From positions 1-15,851 of the forward strand of contig JAEMRL010000016.1 in the NCBI GenBank assembly GCA_016463385.1: a stretch of DNA of 15,851 nucleotides, written 5' to 3'. Source of the stretch: Thermoleophilia bacterium. Lineage in GTDB: Bacteria > Actinomycetota > Thermoleophilia > Miltoncostaeales > Miltoncostaeaceae. Below the pieces are notes generated by a model that was not told where the DNA came from, did not search any database, and saw only the letters and a list, made by a program, of their open reading frames with translations. A program made the translations under genes and the position numbers. Positions 7,824-13,892 of this stretch are shown here, piece by piece (the first letter of the stretch is position 1; each line of letters opens with the position of its first letter).

Positions 7824-9128
7824 TCAGGCGACGGAGAGGATCTGCGCGACCTCCTCCCACTCCACAGCCGTCTGCCGGCCGGCGTCGAACTGCTCCGTCA
7901 GTGCGGCGTGCACGCGCAGCAGCTCCGGGTCGTCCTTGGCGGGCTCGCGTCCGGTGTGCTGCCGGATCAGGAACACCAGCCCGGCCACGCCCGAGTCGCG
8001 GGTGAGGCTCACCTCGAGCGGCCGGCCGATCAGGCGCGGCACGTCGAAGGGCGCGTACATGGGCCAGTGCTTGTTGAGGCCGTCCGCGTGGATGCCCGCG
8101 CGTGTGCGGTGGGCGTCGCGCCCGTAGAGCGGGTAGGTCGGGGCGAGGGGCCGGCCGAGCTCGGCGTAGAGCGCGGCGAGGTCGTTGAGGACGTGGAAGT
8201 CGGGCTGCGGGTCGCCGATCAGGCCCATGCCGATCGCGTGCATCACGATCGCCTCGAGCGGGGCGTTGCCGGTGCGCTCGCCCGTGCCGAGCAGGGTGCC
8301 GTTGACCACCGCGCAGCCCGCCTGGATGGCGGCGAGGCAGTTGGCCACCACCAGGTGCGTGTCGTTGTGGGGGTGGAACTCGAGGTCCTCGGCGCGGATG
8401 CCGAGCGCGCGCAGGGTCCGGATGTGACGGGGGATCGAGCGCGGCGCGGCGACCGTCTCGAGCGGAAGTCCGAGGCCCATCGTGTCGCACACACGGAACT
8501 TCGGACGCAGCTCCGCTCCGAAGGGGGCCGCGATCTCGAGGACGGCCTCGGCGAAGGGCAGCAGGAAGTCCTCCGGCGCCCGGGTCGCGTCCTCCAGGTG
8601 GAGGCGCGGCCGCAGGCCCGCGTCGAGCACGGCCCGGACCGCGTCGAGGTACACGCCGGCCGCCTGCCGCCGGCCTCCGGGCCGGAACTTGTGGAACGTG
8701 TGGTAATCGCTCGCCGAGGCGAGCATCCCGGTCTCGCGCACGCCGAGGCCGCCGACCAGGGCGGCGTCGGCCCGGCTCGCCCGGATCCAGGTCGTGGGCT
8801 CGACCGGCGCGCCGGAGGCGTGCTGCTCGAGCGCGACCTCGAGCATGCGCCGGTCGGCCGGGCGGTACACGAAGAACTCGGCCTGGCGGATCGCGCCGCT
8901 GTCGCCGGTGAAGGCGCACATCAGCTCGTAGATGCGCACGCCGGCCTCGACGGTGAGGGGCAGGCCGCCCTGCTGCCCGTCGCGGTGGGTCGTCTCGGTC
9001 GTCCAGGCGGCCTCCGGCATGTCCGCGGGCCGCGCGGTCCAGTCGTAGCGCGGGAACGACTCGGGGGGGAACGCGCCCGCGAAGAGCTCGGGGGCGTCCG
9101 GTTCGGTGATCTGCGTCTGTGTGGTCAT
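7824..9128 (-). CDS. Re-citrate synthase / homocitrate synthase-like DRE-TIM enzyme
   Basis: A 434-residue cytoplasmic acyl-CoA condensing enzyme of the DRE-TIM metallolyase superfamily, which joins acetyl-CoA to a 2-oxoacid. Signatures are THRDGQQ (47-53), the metal ligands H252 and H254 in FHPHND, GTGERTGNAPLE (281-292) and GIHADG (345-350). Several segments, namely EFFVYRPADR (84-93), TWIRASRAD (113-121), ETGMLASASDYHTFHK (132-147), LHLEDATRAP (176-185) and CDTMGLG (214-220), match what I recall of the anaerobe-type Re-citrate synthases better than LeuA. No C-terminal LeuA regulatory domain is present. Homocitrate or another alkylmalate product cannot be excluded. ATG 9128 is preceded by no Shine-Dalgarno sequence but lies 7 bases after a -10 element, consistent with a leaderless mRNA. 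It is divergent from the HTH-citrate synthase, probably under shared control. Confidence 0.85.
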   Translation of the reverse strand: MTTQTQITEPDAPELFAGAFPPESFPRYDWTARPADMPEAAWTTETTHRDGQQGGLPLTVEAGVRIYELMCAFTGDSGAIRQAEFFVYRPADRRMLEVALEQHASGAPVEPTTWIRASRADAALVGGLGVRETGMLASASDYHTFHKFRPGGRRQAAGVYLDAVRAVLDAGLRPRLHLEDATRAPEDFLLPFAEAVLEIAAPFGAELRPKFRVCDTMGLGLPLETVAAPRSIPRHIRTLRALGIRAEDLEFHPHNDTHLVVANCLAAIQAGCAVVNGTLLGTGERTGNAPLEAIVMHAIGMGLIGDPQPDFHVLNDLAALYAELGRPLAPTYPLYGRDAHRTRAGIHADGLNKHWPMYAPFDVPRLIGRPLEVSLTRDSGVAGLVFLIRQHTGREPAKDDPELLRVHAALTEQFDAGRQTAVEWEEVAQILSVA

Positions 9129-9135
9129 GCACAGG

Positions 9136-9165
9136 ACGGTAGGCGCGGGACCTGGCGAACGTCAA
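9136..9165 (-). promoter_or_regulatory. Promoter of the Re-citrate-synthase-like gene, probably leaderless
   Basis: On the minus strand the -35 TTGACG (9165-9160) matches five of six consensus bases. It is followed by an 18-base spacer and the -10 TACCGT (9141-9136). Seven bases later comes the ATG at 9128, so transcription would start at or next to the start codon. The -35 lies inside the operator-like repeat at 9160-9185. Confidence 0.6.
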
Positions 9166-9181
9166 TATTGATGCGTATCAT
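9153..9181 (+). promoter_or_regulatory. Promoter of the HTH-citrate synthase gene, probably leaderless
   Basis: The -10 TATCAT (9176-9181) matches five of six consensus bases, with a weak -35 TGGCGA (9153-9158) at a 17-base spacing. The ATG at 9188 is 7 bases after the -10 and has no Shine-Dalgarno sequence, consistent with a leaderless transcript. The -10 falls within the palindrome at 9167-9185. Confidence 0.55.
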
Positions 9182-9185
9182 CAAT
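9160..9185. promoter_or_regulatory. Operator-like array of three half-sites between the two citrate synthase genes
   Basis: ATTGATG (9167-9173), spacer CGTAT and CATCAAT (9179-9185) form a perfect 7-bp inverted repeat. Directly to the left, CGTCAAT (9160-9166) is a third half-site differing in one base and makes a back-to-back near-palindrome with ATTGATG. This AT-rich patch is striking in such GC-rich DNA. It covers the -35 of the leftward promoter and the -10 of the rightward one. The helix-turn-helix of the adjacent citrate synthase is the obvious candidate binder, by inference. Confidence 0.65.
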
Positions 9186-9187
9186 GT

Positions 9188-10375
9188 ATGGCCGCCGAGC
9201 CCGCCGCGCCCGACACGCTCTCCGCCACCGAGGCCGCGACGCTCCTCGGGGTGTCGCGGGCGACGCTGTACGCCTACGTCAGCCGGGGCCTCGTCGCCTC
9301 GGCGCCCGGTCCCGGCCCGAGCCGCGCGCGGCGGTACCCGCGGGTCGACCTCGACGCCTTCCTGGAGCGGCGCGAGCGCGCGCGCGACCGCGACCTCGCC
9401 GCGCACGGGTCCCTCCATTGGGGCCTGCCGGTGCTCGACTCGGCGCTGACGCTGATCGAGGACGGCCGCTGCCATCTGCGGGGCAGGGACATCGTCGGGC
9501 TCTCTCGCGAGAGCGGCTTCGAGGAGGTCGCGGCCCTGCTCTGGTCGGGGGACATGGGGGCCGCGGTGAGCGCGCCCGTCGTGCGCGCGCGGGGCTCGGG
9601 CCCCTCGGCCGACGCGCTCGCCCGGCACCTGGTCGGCGCGTCCCAGACGCCGCTCGTCGCCCTCGGCGCGCCGGCTCCGGTGGTGATGCGCGGCGCCGCG
9701 CGCGTGGTGGCCGGGATGTTCGCCGCGGCGGGCGCCCGTGGCGGCGGCCCGCTCGCCGTGCGCCTGGCGCGTGGCTGGGGCACGCCCCACGCTCGCGTGA
9801 TCGACGCCGCGCTCGTGCTCTCGGCCGATCACGAGCTCAACGTCAGCTCGTTCACCGCCCGTTGCGTCGCCTCGGCGGACGCCGGGCTCGAGCAGGTGCT
9901 GCTCGCGGCCCTCTGCGCCCTGCGCGGGCGGCGGCACGGGGGGCTGACGGAGCGGGTGGAGGACCTCGTGGCCGGCGCCGACCGCGACGGGCCGCGCCGG
10001 GCCGCCGAGCGGGCGCTCGGCGGCGACGGGACGCTCCCCGGCTTCGGCCACCCCCTCTATCCCGACGGCGACCCGCGGGCGGCCGAGTTGCTGCGCATCA
10101 CCGAGGCGCTCGCGCCGCCCGGCGACCCGGTTCAGGGGCTGGTCGCACTCGCCCGCGACCAGCTGGGCCAGGAGCCGACCCTCGACCTCGGGCTCGCCGC
10201 GGTCGCCCGCCGCCTGGGGCTGCCCGCCGGCGCGGCCTTCTGCCTCTTCGCCCTCGGCCGCTCCGCGGGCTGGATCGCCCACGCCATCGAGGCCCGCGCC
10301 GACGACCGGCTGATCCGCCCCCGCTCGCGCTACACGGGCCCCCGGCCCGTCGCCGTGGGATCATCACCCCCGTGA
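9188..10375 (+). CDS. Citrate synthase-fold protein with N-terminal helix-turn-helix
   Basis: A 395-residue fusion. Residues about 10-62 are a MerR/excisionase-type DNA-binding domain: LSATEAATLLGVSRATLYAYV, then a wing-like stretch ending VDLDAFLERR. Residues about 75-385 are a Si-type citrate synthase, which makes citrate from oxaloacetate and acetyl-CoA. The catalytic set appears intact: H215 in SADHELNVSSF, H288 in GFGHPLYPDGDP and D333 in PTLDLGLA. HGGLTERV (250-257), GRSAGWIAHAIE (357-368) and RPRSRYTGP (377-385) are further family signatures. It may be an enzyme, an acetyl-CoA- or oxaloacetate-responsive repressor, or both; autoregulation through the palindrome touching its own promoter is inference. 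ATG 9188 is supported by a -10 seven bases upstream and by the HTH starting soon after. The stop overlaps the S4-protein start as GTGA. Confidence 0.88.
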   Translation: MAAEPAAPDTLSATEAATLLGVSRATLYAYVSRGLVASAPGPGPSRARRYPRVDLDAFLERRERARDRDLAAHGSLHWGLPVLDSALTLIEDGRCHLRGRDIVGLSRESGFEEVAALLWSGDMGAAVSAPVVRARGSGPSADALARHLVGASQTPLVALGAPAPVVMRGAARVVAGMFAAAGARGGGPLAVRLARGWGTPHARVIDAALVLSADHELNVSSFTARCVASADAGLEQVLLAALCALRGRRHGGLTERVEDLVAGADRDGPRRAAERALGGDGTLPGFGHPLYPDGDPRAAELLRITEALAPPGDPVQGLVALARDQLGQEPTLDLGLAAVARRLGLPAGAAFCLFALGRSAGWIAHAIEARADDRLIRPRSRYTGPRPVAVGSSPP

Positions 10376-10770
10376 CCGGCGAGAAGGTGCGCATCGACAA
10401 GTGGCTGTGGGCGGCGCGGTTCTTCAAGACCCGCACCCTCGCGACCGAGGCCGTGGCCGGCGGCCGCGTGCACCTGGAGGGCGCCCGCATCAAGCCCTCG
10501 CGCGACGTCCAGGTGGGCGACCGGCTCGAGATCACCGCGGGCGAGTCGACGCTGACGGTGGTCGTCCGGGCGCTGGCCGATCGCCGCGGGTCGGCCACGG
10601 TCGCCGCCACCCTCTACGACGAGACCGCCGAGAGCCGCGAGAAGCGCGAGCGCGAGCGCGAGCAGCGGCGGCTCGCCCCGCCGCCGGGCGCCGACATGCA
10701 CGGCCGCCCGAGCGGCCGCGACCGCCGCCGCCTCGAGGCCCAGCGCGCCTCGCAGCGCCGCAGGGGCTGA
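10372..10770 (+). CDS. S4-domain RNA-binding protein, Hsp15/HslR-like
   Basis: A 132-residue basic protein. Residues about 6-65 form an S4 RNA-binding domain (VRIDKWLWAARFFKTRTLA, then GRVHLEGARIKPSRDVQVGD), and the KWLWAARF start is typical of the Hsp15 (HslR) family. Hsp15 binds 50S subunits carrying stalled nascent chains; a similar ribosome-rescue role is inferred here. The tail from about 80 is rich in Arg, Glu and Lys (EKREREREQRRL, later GRDRRRLEAQRA), as in related proteins, and may bind RNA non-specifically. GTG 10372 overlaps the citrate synthase stop as GTGA, so translation is probably coupled, although no functional link between the two is evident. A short hairpin with TTT follows at 10823-10845. 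Confidence 0.85.
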   Translation: MTGEKVRIDKWLWAARFFKTRTLATEAVAGGRVHLEGARIKPSRDVQVGDRLEITAGESTLTVVVRALADRRGSATVAATLYDETAESREKREREREQRRLAPPPGADMHGRPSGRDRRRLEAQRASQRRRG

Positions 10771-10822
10771 CACTCCGGGAGGACGACGCGGGACATCCAG
10801 AGGGCCTCGTCGCAACGCACGG

Positions 10823-10845
10823 AATGCCCTTACACGCAGGGCTTT
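10823..10845 (+). terminator. Possible short terminator after the S4 gene
   Basis: GCCCT (10826-10830), a 7-base loop, AGGGC (10838-10842) and then TTT. Allowing one mismatch, two A/T pairs extend the stem. It lies 53 bases after the S4 stop. The stem and T-run are short. Confidence 0.35.
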
Positions 10846-10855
10846 CGGGGCCTCA

Positions 10856-10890
10856 GTCCAATTGGGCGCCGCGTCGACGCCCAATTGGAC
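10856..10890. repeat. Perfect 13-bp inverted repeat between convergent genes
   Basis: Arms GTCCAATTGGGCG (10856-10868) and CGCCCAATTGGAC (10878-10890) enclose a 9-base loop. Each arm contains the 8-base palindrome CCAATTGG. It sits in the 213-base gap between the S4 gene and the convergent Cys/His gene, so it may be a bidirectional terminator. There is no T-run on either side, and the repeated CCAATTGG would also suit a dimeric DNA-binding protein. Confidence 0.5.
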
Positions 10891-10959
10891 GACGCGAGGC
10901 GGCGCGGCCGGAGCCGGCGGTATGCCGCCCGGGTTCGACGCCTGCGGGGCGCCACGCGT

Positions 10960-10975
10960 GGGCCGCGGGCGGCCC
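10960..10975 (-). terminator. GC hairpin just after the Cys/His protein gene
   Basis: GGGCCGC (10960-10966) and GCGGCCC (10969-10975) are perfect arms with only a 2-base loop, starting 8 bases after the stop at 10984 on the minus strand. No T-run follows. A second hairpin (GGCGG, tatg, CCGCC; 10916-10929) lies further on. In GC-rich DNA such stems arise easily by chance. Confidence 0.3.
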
Positions 10976-10983
10976 GGGTGGCG

Positions 10984-11445
10984 CTAGGCGGAGTTGCGGT
11001 GCCGGGTCGGGCGCTCGGAGATGCTGCGCTCGCTGAGGAGGCCGCTCTCGTCTCGCACGAGGAGGTAGGCGCCGTCGGCGGGGCTCTCCAGGAACTCGAC
11101 CAGCTCGGCGACCCGCTCCGGCCCGAGCGCCTCGATCAGGCGGCGGCCCATGGCCTCGTCGGCGGCCCAGCCCGAGCGCCGGTCGTCGCCCGCACGGCGA
11201 TCGATGCCGGCACGGCGCTCGACCTCCGCCGGGATCGGCTCTGCCGGGGCGCTGGCGCGACCGGGGGCGGACGTGGAGGCGAGCGGCCGGCTCGGCGCCC
11301 AGATCTTGCGGCTCTGGGTGTGGTGCCAGCAGTACGGGCTCCCCCGGAAGGGGCTCTGCTGACACCTCTTGCCGTGCGCCGCGATCGCGACGCAGCGGCT
11401 GACCGAACGCGTTTCCATCTCTGGTCTGCCACCTCGGGAGGCCAT
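10984..11445 (-). CDS. Small Cys/His-motif protein of unknown function
   Basis: A 153-residue soluble protein that I cannot assign to a function. Near the N-terminus it has C18, then GKRC with C28, then SPYCWHH with C39 and H41/H42. This Cys-x9-Cys-x10-Cys-x-His pattern resembles small putative zinc-binding motifs found at the ends of many actinobacterial and phage proteins. Residues 45-75 are a Pro/Ser/Ala-rich linker. Next comes a short Arg repeat, ERRAGIDRRAGDDRR (76-90). The C-terminal part (95-145) is predicted helical (EAMGRRLIEALGPERVAELVEFLES) with a short YLLVRDESG strand. ATG 11445 is chosen because GGGGAGG lies just upstream on the minus strand; ATG 11478 in the same frame lacks a ribosome binding site. 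It runs divergently from rplM, sharing a 173-base upstream region. Confidence 0.72.
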   Translation of the reverse strand: MASRGGRPEMETRSVSRCVAIAAHGKRCQQSPFRGSPYCWHHTQSRKIWAPSRPLASTSAPGRASAPAEPIPAEVERRAGIDRRAGDDRRSGWAADEAMGRRLIEALGPERVAELVEFLESPADGAYLLVRDESGLLSERSISERPTRHRNSA

Positions 11446-11460
11446 CCGCCTCCCCTCAAC

Positions 11461-11485
11461 TGTTACCCGGTGTACCATTTGTAAC
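11461..11485 (-). promoter_or_regulatory. AT-richer patch with GTTAC/GTAAC inverted repeat upstream of the Cys/His gene
   Basis: GTTAC (11462-11466) and GTAAC (11481-11485) are separated by 14 bases in a locally AT-richer stretch. On the minus strand it lies 17-40 bases ahead of the ATG at 11445 and offers -10-like TACAAA or TAACAG. No pair with good -35 spacing was found, so the promoter is only presumed. Confidence 0.3.
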
Positions 11486-11525
11486 CGTCGGAGGAGGCGA
11501 AGTCCAGCGCATCGCGCGCGTCGGC

Positions 11526-11554
11526 TTGCGGGAGTCCCCGCTCTTTCCTAGACT
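11526..11554 (+). promoter_or_regulatory. rplM-rpsI promoter
   Basis: The -35 TTGCGG (11526-11531), an exact 17-base spacer and the -10 TAGACT (11549-11554) form the clearest promoter in the window. Transcription would start near 11561, giving a leader of about 58 bases to the rplM GTG. Confidence 0.7.
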
Positions 11555-11567
11555 CCGCGGTCGTTCT

Positions 11568-11587
11568 CGCGGCGCTCGTTCGCCGCG
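11568..11587 (+). promoter_or_regulatory. Leader hairpin in the rplM 5' untranslated region
   Basis: CGCGGCG (11568-11574), loop CTCGTT and CGCCGCG (11581-11587) form a perfect 7-bp stem a few bases after the predicted start of transcription and before GGAGG at 11601-11605. Ribosomal protein leaders often carry autoregulatory structures; that role here is inference. Confidence 0.4.
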
Positions 11588-11592
11588 TCGTC

Positions 11593-11622
11593 ATGCAGGT
11601 GGAGGTCACTTCCGGCCCGTGA
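11593..11622 (+). CDS. Possible 9-residue leader ORF overlapping the rplM start
   Basis: ATG at 11593 opens a frame reading MQVEVTSGP and stops with TGA at 11620-11622, overlapping the rplM GTG (11619) as GTGA, the same junction used between cistrons elsewhere here. It has no visible Shine-Dalgarno sequence of its own, and the GGAGG used by rplM is inside it. It may be chance. Confidence 0.2.
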   Translation: MQVEVTSGP

Positions 11623-12071
11623 GCACACTCAGCGCAAAGCCCGGCACCGTCGAACGACGCTGGTACATCGTCGACGCGGAGGGCCAGAACCTCGGTCGCC
11701 TCGCGTCCATCATCGCCGAGACCCTGTCCGGCAAGCGCTCACCGTGGTTCACGCGGCACTGCGACACGGGCGACTTCGTCATCGTCGTGAACGCCGAGAA
11801 GGTGGCGGTCACCGGCAACAAGATGAAGGACAAGCTCTACTGGCGCCACTCGGGCTACCCGGGCGGCATCCGCAGCCGGAGCCTCGGCGAGCAGCTGGCC
11901 CGCCAGCCGGAGGAGGTCCTCCGCAAGGCCGTCCGCGGGATGCTCCCCAAGAACAGCGTCGGCCGCGCCCAGCTGATGAAGATGAAGATCTACGCCGGGC
12001 CCGAGCACCCGCACACCGCCCAGCAGCCTGAGCCGCTGCGCCTCACCCGAGTCGCGGAGGTCCCCGCGTGA
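11619..12071 (+). CDS. rplM: 50S ribosomal protein L13 (uL13)
   Basis: A 150-residue early-assembly protein of the large ribosomal subunit that binds 23S rRNA. Characteristic segments are RRWYIVDAEGQNLGRLAS near the N-terminus, VNAEKVAVTGNKMKDKLYWRHSGYPGG in the middle, then EQLARQPEEVLRKAVRGMLPKN and the C-terminal KIYAGPEHPHTAQQP. The length is normal. GTG 11619 is chosen because homology begins within about ten residues of it. GGAGG at 11601-11605 is 13 bases upstream, rather far, which makes coupling from the short ORF at 11593 a possible aid. The frame continues back to 11526, but that part overlaps the promoter. Its TGA overlaps the rpsI start as GTGA. Confidence 0.97.
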   Translation: MSTLSAKPGTVERRWYIVDAEGQNLGRLASIIAETLSGKRSPWFTRHCDTGDFVIVVNAEKVAVTGNKMKDKLYWRHSGYPGGIRSRSLGEQLARQPEEVLRKAVRGMLPKNSVGRAQLMKMKIYAGPEHPHTAQQPEPLRLTRVAEVPA

Positions 12072-12475
12072 GCACCGATGCCCAGACCGCCGTCCGCTAC
12101 CGGGCGACCGGCAAGCGCAAGAACGCCGTCGCGCGGGTCACGCTGACCCCCGGCACCGGCGTCGTCACCTGCAACGGCCGTCCGATCGACGAGTTCTTCG
12201 GCCGCGCCGTCCTGGTCACCCGGGCCCGCGCGCCGTTCGCGACGACGAGCACCGAGGGCCGCTTCGACGTGACCGCGCTGCTGCACGGCGGCGGCGTCTC
12301 CGGCCAGGCCGGCGCGCTGCGCCACGGCATCGCCAAGGCGCTCACCTCGATGGACGAGAGCATGCGGACCGACCTCAAGCGCGAGGGATTCCTGACGCGG
12401 GACGCCCGCATCAAGGAGCGCAAGAAGGCCGGCCTCAAGGGCGCCCGCAAGCGCCCGCAGTTCTCGAAGAGGTAG
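12068..12475 (+). CDS. rpsI: 30S ribosomal protein S9 (uS9)
   Basis: A 135-residue protein of the small ribosomal subunit. It has the family's YRATGKRKNAVARVTL start, the central GGGVSGQAGALRHGIAKAL, and a basic C-terminal tail ending RKRPQFSKR, which reaches the P-site tRNA anticodon stem in known ribosomes. The GTG start overlaps the rplM stop, the usual L13-S9 pairing, which balances their synthesis. The TAG at 12473 is followed 40 bases later by the conserved beginning of glmM. Confidence 0.97.
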   Translation: MSTDAQTAVRYRATGKRKNAVARVTLTPGTGVVTCNGRPIDEFFGRAVLVTRARAPFATTSTEGRFDVTALLHGGGVSGQAGALRHGIAKALTSMDESMRTDLKREGFLTRDARIKERKKAGLKGARKRPQFSKR

Positions 12476-12515
12476 TCACCCGACGCCTCGCGGGGCCTCA
12501 GCGCCGTCTCGGAAG

Positions 12516-13841
12516 CTGTTCGGAACGGACGGCGTCCGGGGCGTTGCCAATCGTGAGCTGACACCCGAGCTCGCGCTCGCCATCGGGCGCGCGCTCGGGG
12601 GCAGCCTGCCGCCGGGATCGCGGGTGATGATCGGCCGCGACACCCGCCGCAGCGGCCCGATGCTCGAGGGCGCGCTCGCCGCCGGCCTCGCCAGCGCGGG
12701 CGCCGACGCCGTGCTGCTCGGCGTCATCCCGACTCCGGCGGTCGCCGAGCTGGTCGCCGGCTCCGACGCGGCCGCGGGCGCGGTGATCAGCGCGTCGCAC
12801 AACCCGTTCGCCGACAACGGCATCAAGCTCTTCGGGGCCGACGGCTTCAAGCTCGCCGACGCGGCCGAGGCGGCCGTGGAGGCCGACCTCGACGCCGAGG
12901 GGTCCCGCCCCGAGGGCGACCGGCTGGGCGCGATCACCGCCTGGGAGGGCGGGCGCACCGAGTACGTGGAATCGGTGCTGCGCCGCTGTCCGGTCGATCT
13001 GTCGGGCATGACCGTGGTCCTCGACTGCGCCAACGGGGCGACCGCCGTGACGGCGCCGGAGATCTTCGAGCGCCTCGGGGCCCGTGTGACCCTGGTGGGC
13101 GTCGAGCCCGACGGCATCAACATCAACGACGGCTGCGGATCGACCGACCTGGCGCTGGTCGGCGAGGTCGTGCGCGGCGTCGGCGCCGACCTCGGCCTCG
13201 CCTTCGACGGCGACGGCGACCGGGCCCTCGCGGTGGACGCCGCCGGCACCCCGGTGGACGGTGACCAGATCCTGGCGATCTGCGCGCTCGACCTGCGCGC
13301 GCGCGGCGCGCTGCCCGGCGATGCCGTGGTCACGACCACCATGACCAACCTCGGCTTCCGCCGCGCGATGGCCGAGGCCGGCATCGAGGTGCGCTGGACC
13401 GACGTCGGCGACCGCTACGTGCTCGAGGAGATGCGCCGCGGCGGCTACGCCCTCGGGGGCGAGCAGAGCGGGCACCTGATCAACCTCGCCCACGGGCCCT
13501 CGGGCGACGGCGTCGCGGCCGCGCTGCACCTGCTGGGCGCCCTGATCGCCCGCGGCGAGGACCTGGCGACGGCCGGCGCGGTGATGCGCCGCCTCCCGCA
13601 GAAGCTCGTGAACGTCCGCGCCGAGCGCAAGGGCGAGCTGGCGGAGGCCGAGGCGGTGTGGGAGGCGGTGCGCGAATGCGAGCGCGCCCTCGGCGAGGAC
13701 GGCCGGGTCGTGGTGCGCGCGTCGGGCACCGAACCGCTCGTTCGGGTGATGGTCGAGGCGCCGACAGTCGAGGACTGCGACCGCTGGTGCCAGACGATCG
13801 TCGAGGTTGTCGAGCGGGACCTCGCGAGCCCGCTACCCTGA
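12516..13841 (+). CDS. glmM: Phosphoglucosamine mutase (start codon unusual)
   Basis: Interconverts glucosamine-6-phosphate and glucosamine-1-phosphate for UDP-GlcNAc and peptidoglycan synthesis. Counting from CTG 12516 the protein has 441 residues. It carries FGTDGVRGVANRELTPELA at the N-terminus, the phosphoserine loop ISASHNPFADNGIK with Ser94, the metal loop DGDGDR (231-236), the sugar-binding GGEQSGHLI (314-322) and the phosphate-binding RASGTEPLVR (401-410), so it should be active. The start is a problem. The frame is open from 12396, just after TGA 12393, yet contains no ATG, GTG or TTG before FGTDG. The first standard start, GTG 12624, would remove 36 conserved residues. CTG 12516, directly after GGAAG, is my provisional choice; homologues usually have a few residues before FGTDG. 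glmS follows after 51 bases. Confidence 0.9.
   Translation: MFGTDGVRGVANRELTPELALAIGRALGGSLPPGSRVMIGRDTRRSGPMLEGALAAGLASAGADAVLLGVIPTPAVAELVAGSDAAAGAVISASHNPFADNGIKLFGADGFKLADAAEAAVEADLDAEGSRPEGDRLGAITAWEGGRTEYVESVLRRCPVDLSGMTVVLDCANGATAVTAPEIFERLGARVTLVGVEPDGININDGCGSTDLALVGEVVRGVGADLGLAFDGDGDRALAVDAAGTPVDGDQILAICALDLRARGALPGDAVVTTTMTNLGFRRAMAEAGIEVRWTDVGDRYVLEEMRRGGYALGGEQSGHLINLAHGPSGDGVAAALHLLGALIARGEDLATAGAVMRRLPQKLVNVRAERKGELAEAEAVWEAVRECERALGEDGRVVVRASGTEPLVRVMVEAPTVEDCDRWCQTIVEVVERDLASPLP
13834..13839 (+). promoter_or_regulatory. Possible internal -10 (TACCCT) ahead of glmS
   Basis: TACCCT overlaps the glmM stop codon and fits TANNNT, 54 bases ahead of the glmS ATG. No -35 at suitable spacing is visible, so readthrough from the rplM promoter may be the main source of glmS transcript. 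Confidence 0.25.
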
Positions 13842-13892
13842 TGAGCCGTCGGGGTCGCGCACGACCCACGGAATCTGCGGGAGGAAGCGCGT

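Noticed and set aside
10824..11036. Small plus-strand ORF in the gap after the S4 gene
   Set aside because: It runs through the inverted repeat at 10856-10890 and into the antisense of the Cys/His gene, with no ribosome binding site.
11490..11497. Strong Shine-Dalgarno-like GGAGGAGG on the plus strand
   Set aside because: No start codon follows at usable spacing, and it lies upstream of the rplM promoter; treated as chance.
13842..13892. glmS ribozyme or riboswitch upstream of glmS
   Set aside because: The gap is only 51 bases, far shorter than a glmS ribozyme, and shows no matching core.
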